Part shown: piece by piece, positions 57,992-64,000 of the stretch | How positions within the stretch are numbered: the first letter of the stretch is position 1 | Layout of the letters: the number at the start of each line of letters is the position of its first letter | Source of the DNA: Collinsella sp. TF08-11AT | GTDB lineage: Bacteria; Actinomycetota; Coriobacteriia; Coriobacteriales; Coriobacteriaceae | NCBI RefSeq assembly: GCF_003437035.1 | Contig: NZ_QSRL01000002.1 | Location: forward strand, 124,001-188,000 | Direction: 5' to 3' | Length of the DNA stretch: 64,000 bases | The notes under the pieces: model-generated | Databases searched by the model: none | Told to the model about the DNA's origin: nothing | What the model saw: the letters and a program-made list of their open reading frames with translations, nothing else | Program-made: the position numbers and the translations under genes

Positions 57992-58846
57992 ATGTCCGTC
58001 CGCATTATTACCGATTCCGCCAGCGATATGTCGCCGGCGGAGCACCCGGCGCTGTCCGTCTTGCCGCTGTCCGTTACCTTTGGCACCGATGTGTATATGG
58101 ATGGCGTCGACATCGATCACCAGCGCTTTTACGAGATGCTCGTGGAGCGCGACGAGCTGCCCAAGACCGGTCAGGTCAACCCGTACGCCTTTTCGCAGGC
58201 GATTGCCGAAGCACGTGAGGCCGGCGACGAGGCGGTGATTATTACCGTGGGTGCCAAACTTTCGGGGACCAATCAGAGCGCCCGTACCGCACTTGCCGAG
58301 GCGCCGGGCGGCGACGTGTATGTGGTTGATAGCAATAACGTTACCCTGGGTGAGCGCGTGCTGGTCGAGTATGCCCTGCGCCTAGTGGACGAGGGCCAGG
58401 GCGCGGCCCAGATCGCGGCGGCTGTCGAGGCCGTCCGTGACCGCGTGGTGGTTATTGGTCTGCTCGAGACGCTGGAGTACCTGGTGCGCGGCGGTCGCCT
58501 GTCTGCTGCTGCCGGTGCCGTGGGTACGCTGCTCAACGTAAAGCCCGTGGTGGCTGCCGAGGACGGTCTGATCGTGCAGCTGGGCAAGGCGCGCGGTTCC
58601 AAGAACGGACGTAACCTGCTCAACCAGAAGGTCGAAAAGGCGGGCGGCATCGACTTTTCCATGCCGCTGGCGCTCGGCTATACGGGCCTTTCGGATGCGG
58701 TGCTCAAGAAGTATATCGAGGACAGCGCGGCACTGTGGGCTGGCCACACCGAGGGCGAACTGCCCGTTCACACCATCGGCGCCACCATCGGCACCCATGT
58801 AGGCCCCGGCGCCGTAGCCGTAGCCTTCTTCCAGCCCGTTAACTAG
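57992..58846 (+). CDS. DegV family fatty-acid-binding protein (third copy)
   Basis: A 284-residue DegV protein with canonical VRIITDSASDMSP at the N-terminus, a KTGQVNPYAF motif (about 60), SGTNQSA and RGGRLSAAAGAVGTLLNVKP in the second half, and IGTHVGPGAVAVAF at the end. It should bind a fatty acid in the cleft and could feed FakA; no fakA gene is in the window. AAAGGA lies before the ATG at 57992. The MarR-type gene upstream may regulate it. Confidence 0.92.
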   Translation: MSVRIITDSASDMSPAEHPALSVLPLSVTFGTDVYMDGVDIDHQRFYEMLVERDELPKTGQVNPYAFSQAIAEAREAGDEAVIITVGAKLSGTNQSARTALAEAPGGDVYVVDSNNVTLGERVLVEYALRLVDEGQGAAQIAAAVEAVRDRVVVIGLLETLEYLVRGGRLSAAAGAVGTLLNVKPVVAAEDGLIVQLGKARGSKNGRNLLNQKVEKAGGIDFSMPLALGYTGLSDAVLKKYIEDSAALWAGHTEGELPVHTIGATIGTHVGPGAVAVAFFQPVN

Positions 58847-58856
58847 CCCACCTGCC

Positions 58857-58897
58857 AAAACCACCACAAAGGGGACAGGCACCTTTGTGGTGGTTTA
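58857..58897. repeat. REP-like palindrome, GGGGACAGG core
   Basis: AAAACCACCACAAAGGGGACAGG with arm CCTTTGTGGTGGTTT, in the same orientation as 56318. Confidence 0.9.
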
Positions 58898-58925
58898 TGC
58901 TATTCCGGGTGGAAGGGAGCGAGCA

Positions 58926-59246
58926 ATGGCGTCTGAGGGCTTTTTTGAGCGGGTGTACGAGGTGGTCGAGCAGATTCCCGAGGGGATGGTCGCCACGTAT
59001 GGTCAGGTGGCGCTGCTTGCTGGACGTCCACGAAGTGCGCGGTACGTGGGGTATGCCCTGCATGGCAATCCGCGCCCCGGCGAGATTCCCTGTCACCGCG
59101 TGGTGTTTGCCGATGGCCGCATATGCGATGGTTTTGCTTTTGGCGGTCCCGATGCTCAACGTGAGCTTTTGCTAGGGGAGGGTGTGGCGTTTAAGGACGA
59201 CATGCACGTCGACTTGGCCGCCTGTCGCTGGCCTGCAGGGCTCTAG
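58926..59246 (+). CDS. MGMT/Ada C-terminal family DNA-binding protein
   Basis: A 106-residue protein equal to the C-terminal DNA-binding domain of O6-alkylguanine-DNA alkyltransferases. It contains GMVATYGQVALLAG (helix-turn-helix) and PCHRVV with the alkyl-accepting Cys intact. The N-terminal domain of full-length MGMT (about 70 residues) is missing, as in alkyltransferase-like proteins. Those usually have Trp or Ala instead of Cys, so this could be an active short methyltransferase. Start at ATG 58926 with GGGAG upstream; the longer frame would begin in the preceding repeat. REP-like palindromes of the same type flank it on both sides. Confidence 0.88.
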   Translation: MASEGFFERVYEVVEQIPEGMVATYGQVALLAGRPRSARYVGYALHGNPRPGEIPCHRVVFADGRICDGFAFGGPDAQRELLLGEGVAFKDDMHVDLAACRWPAGL

Positions 59247-59262
59247 CGGCTCTGCCGTGGCT

Positions 59263-59303
59263 TAAACCACCACAAAGGTGCCTATCCCCTTTGTGGTGGT
59301 TTT
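59263..59303. repeat. REP-like palindrome, GGGGATAGG core
   Basis: AAACCACCACAAAGG pairs with CCTTTGTGGTGGTTT around TGCCTATCC. It directly follows the MGMT-family gene and mirrors the element before it. Confidence 0.9.
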
Positions 59304-59483
59304 GGCAGGTTTACCGAGGTTAACTTATGGAGAAGGTGTGGCGGCGCGGTTTGTCGCAGCAAAGTAAACCACGGTGAACTATATTGTTTTCAGCAACGGA
59401 GCAGGCAATAGGCGATGAAAAAGCCTGCCCTGTTGAGTTTGATTCGCATTCCTCCCCTCTGTGCGATTCAACGGTGTACTTCG
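59304..59483. other. Gap between the MGMT-family gene and trpS, possible small RNA
   Basis: No protein gene is convincing. GCAGGC...GCCTGC (about 59411-59444) and a TTGATTCGCA/TGCGATTCAA pair lead into the strong hairpin at 59484. A TATATT box near 59377 could drive a plus-strand small RNA of about 150 bases. Confidence 0.35.
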
Positions 59484-59532
59484 GGAACAGGCCCGCTGGC
59501 AACTATCTGCCAGCGGGCCTGTTCCTGTTTCG
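59484..59532. terminator. Strong 18-bp hairpin downstream of trpS
   Basis: Bases 59484-59501 and 59508-59525 are exact complements with a six-base loop. TGTTT follows on the plus strand; it lies 52 bases past the trpS stop on the minus strand. Confidence 0.7.
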
Positions 59533-59577
59533 GTGAGGATTTAGCCTCACCGTCTATGTTGTGCGAAGGCGCTTTGC

Positions 59578-60627
59578 CTAGTACACCATGCCCATGGCGT
59601 CCTGAACCTCGGCCAGGGTCTGCTCGGCAATCTCGTTGGCGCGACGGTTGCCCTCGTGCAGCACGTCCTTCACATAGTCCAGATCGTTCTCATAGCGCTG
59701 GCGACGCTCGCGGATCGGCGCGAAGTACTCGTTGACGGCCTCGGTCACGTACTTCTTGAGCTGGCCGGAGCCGCCCATGCCAATCTCCTCGGCAATCTCG
59801 ACTTCGGAACGGCCGGTGCAGATGGCGGCCGTCGAAAGCAGACCGGACACGCCGGGGCGGTTCTCGGGATCGAACGTGATCATGCGCTCAGAATCGGTCT
59901 GGCTCTTCTTGATGCGCTTGGCCGTCTCCTCGGCGGTCATCGAGATGTTGATGGCGTTGCCGTAGCTCTTGCTCATCTTGCGACCGTCCAGGCCGGGCAG
60001 CAGCGGGGTCTCGGACAGCAGCGCGTCGACCTCGGGGAACACCTTGCCGTAGCGGTTGTTAAAGCGGCGGGCGATGGTGCGGGTGAGCTCGATGTGCGGC
60101 AGCTGGTCGCGACCGACGGGCACCACATTGCCCTTGCAGAACAGGATGTCGCAGGCCTGGTGCACCGGGTAGGTGAGCAGAAGGCCGGTGAGCTCGTGGC
60201 CCGAGGCCTCCATCTCGGCCTTGACCGTGGGGTTGCGCGCCAGCTCGGCCTCGGAGACCAGCGACAGGAACGGCAGCATGAGCTGGTTGGCGGCGGGCAC
60301 GGCGGAGTGCGCGTAGATCATGGTCTTGTCGGGGTCGATGCCACAGGCAAGGTAGTCCATGACCATGTTGTACACGTTGTCCTGGATGTGCTCGGTCGTG
60401 TCGCGGTCAGTGATGACCTGGTAGTCGGCGATGAGCACGTTGGTCTTGGCGCCCATGTTCTGCAGCTCAACACGGCCCTTAAGGGTGCCAAAGTAGTGAC
60501 CCAGATGCAGACGGCCGGTGGGGCGGTCGCCGGTGAGCATGGTGAACTTGTCGGGCGTCTTGGCCAGGCCCTCGCGAATGGCGTTGCTCTTTTGCAGCGC
60601 GACTTCGTAGCTGTTCTCGTTTGGCAT
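59578..60627 (-). CDS. trpS: Tryptophanyl-tRNA synthetase
   Basis: A 349-residue class Ic synthetase. GDRPTGRLHLGHYFG holds the HIGH-type signature, DYQVITDR and GRDQLPH follow, and KMSKS is intact in GRKMSKSYGN. It joins tryptophan to tRNA-Trp. The ATG at 60627 has TAGGAG just upstream. The gene is downstream of the WecA/TagO-like gene on the same strand with a 161-base gap; no T-box leader is visible in that gap. Confidence 0.95.
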   Translation of the reverse strand: MPNENSYEVALQKSNAIREGLAKTPDKFTMLTGDRPTGRLHLGHYFGTLKGRVELQNMGAKTNVLIADYQVITDRDTTEHIQDNVYNMVMDYLACGIDPDKTMIYAHSAVPAANQLMLPFLSLVSEAELARNPTVKAEMEASGHELTGLLLTYPVHQACDILFCKGNVVPVGRDQLPHIELTRTIARRFNNRYGKVFPEVDALLSETPLLPGLDGRKMSKSYGNAINISMTAEETAKRIKKSQTDSERMITFDPENRPGVSGLLSTAAICTGRSEVEIAEEIGMGGSGQLKKYVTEAVNEYFAPIRERRQRYENDLDYVKDVLHEGNRRANEIAEQTLAEVQDAMGMVY

Positions 60628-60788
60628 GATTGCTCCTAACGTATGTTCATGGGTCAAGATGATAACGCGTTTATTGGAGGGGCGGGTCGTAAGTAGGCGA
60701 GGGGCGGGAGAGCGGCGGCATGTGCGATGGGCGCGGCGTGGCTGCGCGTTTGGCCGGCGGCGCCTGGGCGCATCCTCGGCAGCTTACC

Positions 60789-61988
60789 CTAGCGCCTGTG
60801 GTGGCGCTCTTCCTTACGTTCCTCGGCTGCCTGCTCCTCCTGCTTAAAGGCGGGGTCGTCGGGGGTGACGAGCTCATCCTCGTGCGTGCGCTTGTTGTAA
60901 TGGTGGCGCAGCACGGGCTCAAACAGATGTAGATGCTTGGCAAAGGCCGCCGAGCCAATGGCGAGCACGGTAAAGATGAGCACGCGCATGGGCACCTCGA
61001 CCTGGTTGATCGCGGCGGCGCCGGCCGAAAGCATAATGCACCAGGCATAGATGAGCAGCACAGCCTGCTTTTGGTTGTAGCCCTCTTGGATCAGGCGGTG
61101 GTGGATGTGGCCCTTGTCGGCCTGCCCGATGCTAATGTGGGCGCGCTTGCGGCGCACGATGGCGCTAAACGTGTCGATGATGGGCACGCCGGCAACGATG
61201 AGCGGGATGATAAGCGAGGTGAGCGCGGCGGTGCGGCTCACGTTGAGTAGCGAGATGGAGCCCAGCGCAAAGCCCAGAAGCAGCGACCCCGAGTCGCCCA
61301 AGAAGATGCTTGCGGGGTTGAAGTTGTAGCGCAAAAAGGCCAGACAGGCGCCAAAGAGCGCAATGGAGAGCGCGGCGGCGTCGATGCGGCCCGAGAGAAC
61401 GGCCATCGAAAACATGGTGAACGACGCGATGCCGCAGATGCCCGTGGCTAAGCCGTCGAGGCCGTCGATGAGGTTAATGATGTTGGTGAATGCCACTAGG
61501 TAGATCACGGTGATGGGGTAGGCGAGCCATCCGAGCATGATCTCGCCGGGGGCAAACGGGTTGACGATGACGCCGATGCGCAGGCCGCCCACGCAGGCGA
61601 TGAGCGCGGCGAGGACCTGTCCGGCTAGCTTTTGCTTGGGCTTGAGCTGGAAGACGTCGTCGATAGCGCCGGTCGCAAAGATGACGGTAAAAGAAAGCGC
61701 AAGTATGGGGTAGCTGATGTGCAGACGGGGGTGGGGCACCAAAACGGGCGGCCAACCCAGGTACCAGGTGCCTAGGATTTGCACAATACAGGCAACGACC
61801 AGGCCCAAAAACACCGCCGTTCCGCCCAAACGCGGGATGGGCTTGGTGTTGATGCGGCGCTTAGAAGGATAGTCGACGGCGTCGAGCTTAATTGCCAGGC
61901 GCTTGACCAGGGGCACCGTGAGGAAGGTCGTGATAAAGGCCGCCGCTGCCACGCATAGATACGGTATGTAGCTCGGGGATGAAGCCAT
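60789..61988 (-). CDS. Undecaprenyl-phosphate sugar-phosphate transferase (WecA/TagO-like)
   Basis: About 399 residues with some eleven helices. Catalytic segments: TGAIDDVFQLKPKQKL (Asp-Asp), NIINLIDGLDGLATG, SIFLGDSGSLLLGF and ADKGHIHHRL with the His pair, all on the cytoplasmic side. Enzymes of this group load GlcNAc-1-P (or a related sugar) on undecaprenyl phosphate to start teichoic acid, arabinogalactan or surface-polysaccharide synthesis. The hydrophilic C-terminus (last ~45 residues) is rich in Glu, Lys, Arg and His. The ATG at 61988 is the most family-like start, but ribosome-binding sites are poor there and at an ATG at 62060. Confidence 0.9.
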   Translation of the reverse strand: MASSPSYIPYLCVAAAAFITTFLTVPLVKRLAIKLDAVDYPSKRRINTKPIPRLGGTAVFLGLVVACIVQILGTWYLGWPPVLVPHPRLHISYPILALSFTVIFATGAIDDVFQLKPKQKLAGQVLAALIACVGGLRIGVIVNPFAPGEIMLGWLAYPITVIYLVAFTNIINLIDGLDGLATGICGIASFTMFSMAVLSGRIDAAALSIALFGACLAFLRYNFNPASIFLGDSGSLLLGFALGSISLLNVSRTAALTSLIIPLIVAGVPIIDTFSAIVRRKRAHISIGQADKGHIHHRLIQEGYNQKQAVLLIYAWCIMLSAGAAAINQVEVPMRVLIFTVLAIGSAAFAKHLHLFEPVLRHHYNKRTHEDELVTPDDPAFKQEEQAAEERKEERHHRR

Positions 61989-62191
61989 GAATCTAAAAAC
62001 CGCCAAGCGTCGAAGGAAAAGGTCAAAGGTTGCTAAGCGCAAAGGGCATAGCTGAACCATGATACTCGACCACGGGGGGTGCATGGAATTGCATGCAGCG
62101 ATAATCACGCGCTTACCAGATATTGGGATGTTGTCGATGGCTTGTCGGGATACCGGCGGGGATCCATATGGGCTGTAATGGTGGTTTTCGG

Positions 62192-62363
62192 CAAATGAAA
62201 ACCACCCCCCACGTTACGAAAATGAACCCACCTAAAACAGGTGGGTGCCCTCATCGACTGTTCCAGCGTCCTTAACAACGAAGGATACCTGTACTAGGTA
62301 CGACTGTGTGGGCTCCCTAAATAAACGCGACGGTTCACCCAGTTGCTCCGCGGGGGGCGGAAT
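62192..62363 (-). ncRNA. ssrS: Probable 6S RNA
   Basis: On the minus strand a TATGAT box (62375-62370) precedes a ~172-base unit. Its ends pair: CCGCCCCCCGCG near the start with CGTGGGGGGTGG near the end, 12 bp including two G-U pairs that exist only on this strand. After the latter comes TTTTCATTT. The 3' side of the interior holds a self-hairpin ACCCACCT-gtttt-AGGTGGGT, as on the 3' side of the central bubble of 6S RNA. The apical part contains small hairpins. Length, end-to-end closing stem, bubble with 3' hairpin and position alone as a transcription unit fit 6S RNA, which binds the housekeeping RNA polymerase. No covariance search was possible, so the name is provisional. Confidence 0.55.
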
Positions 62364-62400
62364 ACCTACATCATAAAGCGGCACTTTGTGGATTCCAGTC

Positions 62401-62429
62401 TTGACATTACAAAAATCGTGTCGGACGAT
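62401..62429 (+). promoter_or_regulatory. Promoter of the PflX-like gene
   Basis: A perfect TTGACA (62401-62406) followed after 17 bases by GACGAT (62424-62429), about 85 bases before the start codon. Confidence 0.5.
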
Positions 62430-62513
62430 TACGGCGCCTTAGGGACGGAGTCGTCTACGCGGCCTGGCCCTTTACGTTTGAGCTGCTGAATCGTTGTTTT
62501 GGAGCATGTTTTT

Positions 62514-63452
62514 ATGCCGACGCCGTTGACCGAACTTTTTTCGCCCGCCTGCCATTTGTGTCCGCGCCGTTGCGGTGCGGTGCGCGACGAGGGTGCGCAC
62601 GGCGTATGCGGTGCCGATGACACGCTCAAGGTGGCCCGCGCGGCGCTTCATATGTGGGAGGAGCCGCCTATCTCGGGCGAGGCCGGTTCGGGCACGATCT
62701 TCTTTAGCGGCTGCTCGCTCAAATGTATCTATTGCCAGAACCACGAGATCTCGACGGGCAATTTTGGGCTTGAGATTTTGCCCGAGCGTTTGGTCGAGAT
62801 TATGCTGGAGCTGCAGGACCAGGGCGCCAATAACATCAACCTGGTGACGGCGACGCACTATGCGCACCTGTTGCCTGCCGCGATTGCCGCAGCTCGGGAG
62901 CGCGGACTGGTCATTCCAATCGTCTACAACACGAGCGGTTATGAGCGTGCGAGTGCCGTGGCGGCGCTCGGCGATTTGGTCGACGTGTGGCTTACCGACT
63001 TTAAGTATGCCAATGCGGCGCTTGCGCAGTCACTCTCTCGTATTAAGGACTACCCGCGCGTGGCTGTGTCGGGTCTGGCCCAGATGGCGCGCGAAATTGA
63101 GCGCCGCGGGGGAGAGCTGGTAGACGGGGACGGGCTCATGAAACGCGGCATAATCGTGCGTCATCTGGTGCTGCCGGGGCATGCGGACGATTCGTGCCGC
63201 GTGTTGGACCTGGTGTGGCAGACGGCGGGCGACGTGCCGATCTCGGTCATGAACCAGTACACGCCCAATGCCCTCATGCGCGAACAAGGCGGCGACCTGG
63301 CGCGCGCCGTGACGCGCGAGGAGTACGAGCAGGTGCTCGACCATGCCGACGACCTGGGCTTTACGACGATGTTTTGGCAAGAAGGCGGAGCGGTAGACGA
63401 GAGCTTCACCCCGGCGTTCGACACCACCGGCGTCCTCACCAGCGCAAAGTAG
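62514..63452 (+). CDS. Radical SAM protein, PflX/AmmeMemoRadiSam-like
   Basis: A 312-residue radical SAM protein. CHLCPRRCGAVR near residue 13 is a Cys-rich N-terminal motif, and GCSLKCIYCQNHEIS (about 66-80) holds the CxxxCxxC cluster that binds the 4Fe-4S centre for SAM cleavage. The rest follows the PflX branch (uncharacterised relatives of pyruvate formate-lyase activase), with NTSGYER, WLTDFKYAN and RHLVLPGH. Its partner glycyl-radical enzyme, if any, is not in the window. I prefer the ATG at 62514; an in-frame TTG lies five codons earlier nearer to GGAG. Confidence 0.88.
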   Translation: MPTPLTELFSPACHLCPRRCGAVRDEGAHGVCGADDTLKVARAALHMWEEPPISGEAGSGTIFFSGCSLKCIYCQNHEISTGNFGLEILPERLVEIMLELQDQGANNINLVTATHYAHLLPAAIAAARERGLVIPIVYNTSGYERASAVAALGDLVDVWLTDFKYANAALAQSLSRIKDYPRVAVSGLAQMAREIERRGGELVDGDGLMKRGIIVRHLVLPGHADDSCRVLDLVWQTAGDVPISVMNQYTPNALMREQGGDLARAVTREEYEQVLDHADDLGFTTMFWQEGGAVDESFTPAFDTTGVLTSAK

Positions 63453-63462
63453 TGCGCTCGAC

Positions 63463-63550
63463 GATGATTTTTCTGGGACGGGGATTAAAAAATCATCGAG
63501 AGGATCGCCTGCTCGAAAAGTTGTCAAAATAGCCGCGTCCCAAAAAGACT
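63463..63550. repeat. REP-like palindrome with GGGACGGGG core
   Basis: GATGATTTTT (63463-63472) pairs with AAAAATCATC around CTGGGACGGGGA, and CGTCCCAAAAAGACT ends the element. The core and end are shared with 7143-7260. Confidence 0.8.
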
Positions 63551-63603
63551 GGGTATTGGGCGTTGACAGTTGGCGAGCCGTAGGTAAAATATCAACTTGT
63601 CTT

Positions 63604-63676
63604 GGGGACGTAGCTCAGTTGGGAGAGCGCTGCCGTCGCATGGCAGAGGCCGAGGGTTCGACTCCCTTCGTCTCCA
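63604..63676 (+). tRNA. tRNA-Ala, anticodon CGC
   Basis: A complete 73-base cloverleaf. Acceptor GGGGACG pairs with CGTCTCC and includes the G3-U70 pair that is the alanine identity element. The D arm is GCTC/GAGC, the anticodon stem CTGCC/GGCAG encloses GTCGCAT (anticodon CGC), and the T loop is TTCGACT. CCA is not encoded (ACCC follows). It reads GCG codons, which are frequent in this genome. Confidence 0.97.
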
Positions 63677-63691
63677 CCCTTGGATTTGATA

Positions 63692-63721
63692 AGCCGCTGA
63701 CATTGTGTCGGCGGCTTTTTT
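63692..63721 (+). terminator. Terminator of the tRNA-Ala gene
   Basis: AGCCGC with TGAC pairs with GTCG and GCGGCT around a short loop, followed by TTTTTT, 15 bases past the tRNA. Confidence 0.85.
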
Positions 63722-63872
63722 GTGAGTAAACCTTTTGAAGCTGCTTTATTTGCCTTGGGCCCACGCCTGCTGTCCAATTTGTTGCTCAATATTTAATGAT
63801 CTCACAGCGGTAAACTAGGTGTGTCTGATTTGAAAGAATGACCAGTGGTTTTCCCTGCGGAAAGGTGCGCCC

Positions 63873-64000
63873 GTGAGATCGGAGAATGAACGAGTTCACT
63901 ATAGGACTAGGTTTGAGCTTCGTCCTTGTAAGGAAAACTCACTTGCAATTGTTTCAGCTTATAAATCGGTTTTTTATTGGGTCTTAAGCAAGGAACAGCG
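63873..64000 (+). CDS. Start of an unidentified gene (partial)
   Basis: An open frame from GTG at 63873, preceded by GGAAAGGTG at good spacing, runs off the right edge after 42 codons. The visible part starts Met-Arg-Ser-Glu-Asn-Glu-Arg and contains one Cys and several Tyr and Phe; nothing identifies a family. It is AT-richer than most genes here. An ATG in another frame at about 63888 stops within the window, so this frame is preferred. Confidence 0.5.
   Translation, partial: MRSENERVHYRTRFELRPCKENSLAIVSAYKSVFYWVLSKEQ

Noticed and set aside
62192-62363. tmRNA, SRP RNA or RNase P RNA
   Set aside because: No tRNA-like ends or tag frame, no GGAA-type SRP tip, and no P4 consensus of RNase P; the closing stem and bubble fit 6S better.
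1-64000. CRISPR array or prophage
   Set aside because: No regularly spaced direct repeats were seen, and there are no capsid, terminase, integrase or tail genes.

Overview
The window is high-G+C bacterial chromosome, and its gene content points to a gut member of the Coriobacteriia, most likely Collinsella. Evidence: three DegV lipid-binding proteins, a class III (Firmicutes-type) fructose-1,6-bisphosphatase, an ATP-type PEP carboxykinase, strong Shine-Dalgarno sites, and an SDR that closely resembles bile-acid 12-alpha-hydroxysteroid dehydrogenases. The genus is inferred from gene content, not from a database search. There are no rRNA genes, CRISPR arrays or intact prophage. I see about 60 protein genes, one tRNA-Ala, one probable 6S RNA and two copies of a covarying structured RNA.

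Layout. 0-9.5 kb: the tail of a surface protein, two GtrA membrane proteins, fbp, degV, a TIM-barrel protein, an rRNA m5C methyltransferase and metG. 9.5-17.8 kb: a zincin membrane protein and a queuosine block (queH-queA, later tgt), interrupted by a coiled-coil tail-anchored protein and the SDR; each of queA and the SDR gene is followed by one copy of the structured RNA. 17.8-22.3 kb: an accessory island with a RelB/YafQ toxin-antitoxin pair, a 1003-residue TOTE-type primase-helicase, and a MITE-like element. 22.3-32.3 kb: degV, a HAD phosphatase, a PepV-like dipeptidase, the pstSCAB phosphate importer, an Uup-like ABC-F ATPase and a Cof-type phosphatase.

32.4-46.7 kb: metal homeostasis (MntR-like repressor; P-type ATPase, HMA chaperone and ArsR/SmtB repressor with three matching operators; a His-rich 10TM exporter), a DEDD exonuclease, a nitroreductase, paired histidine phosphatases, an M20 peptidase, and two distant members of a PD-(D/E)XK-like family. 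47-56.3 kb: serC-serA, a CPA1 antiporter, a PPP phosphatase, a flippase-like membrane protein and pckA. 56.4-64 kb: a B3/B4-domain protein, MarR, degV, an MGMT-family protein, trpS, a WecA/TagO-like transferase, the 6S-like RNA, a PflX-like radical SAM protein, tRNA-Ala(CGC) and the start of an unidentified gene.

The most unusual content is non-coding. Almost every gap between converging or ending transcription units holds an imperfect palindrome built around a GGGGAC-type core (GGGGACAGG, GGGACGGGG or GGGGACGTNC) with arms that differ from copy to copy but still pair. These look like REP-type palindromes, and at least two of them supply the stop codon of the neighbouring gene. The two structured-RNA copies at 12.0 and 15.3 kb show compensatory changes in three separate helices and are the best candidate for a poorly described element. 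Gluconeogenic genes (fbp, pckA) each carry a palindromic operator candidate.
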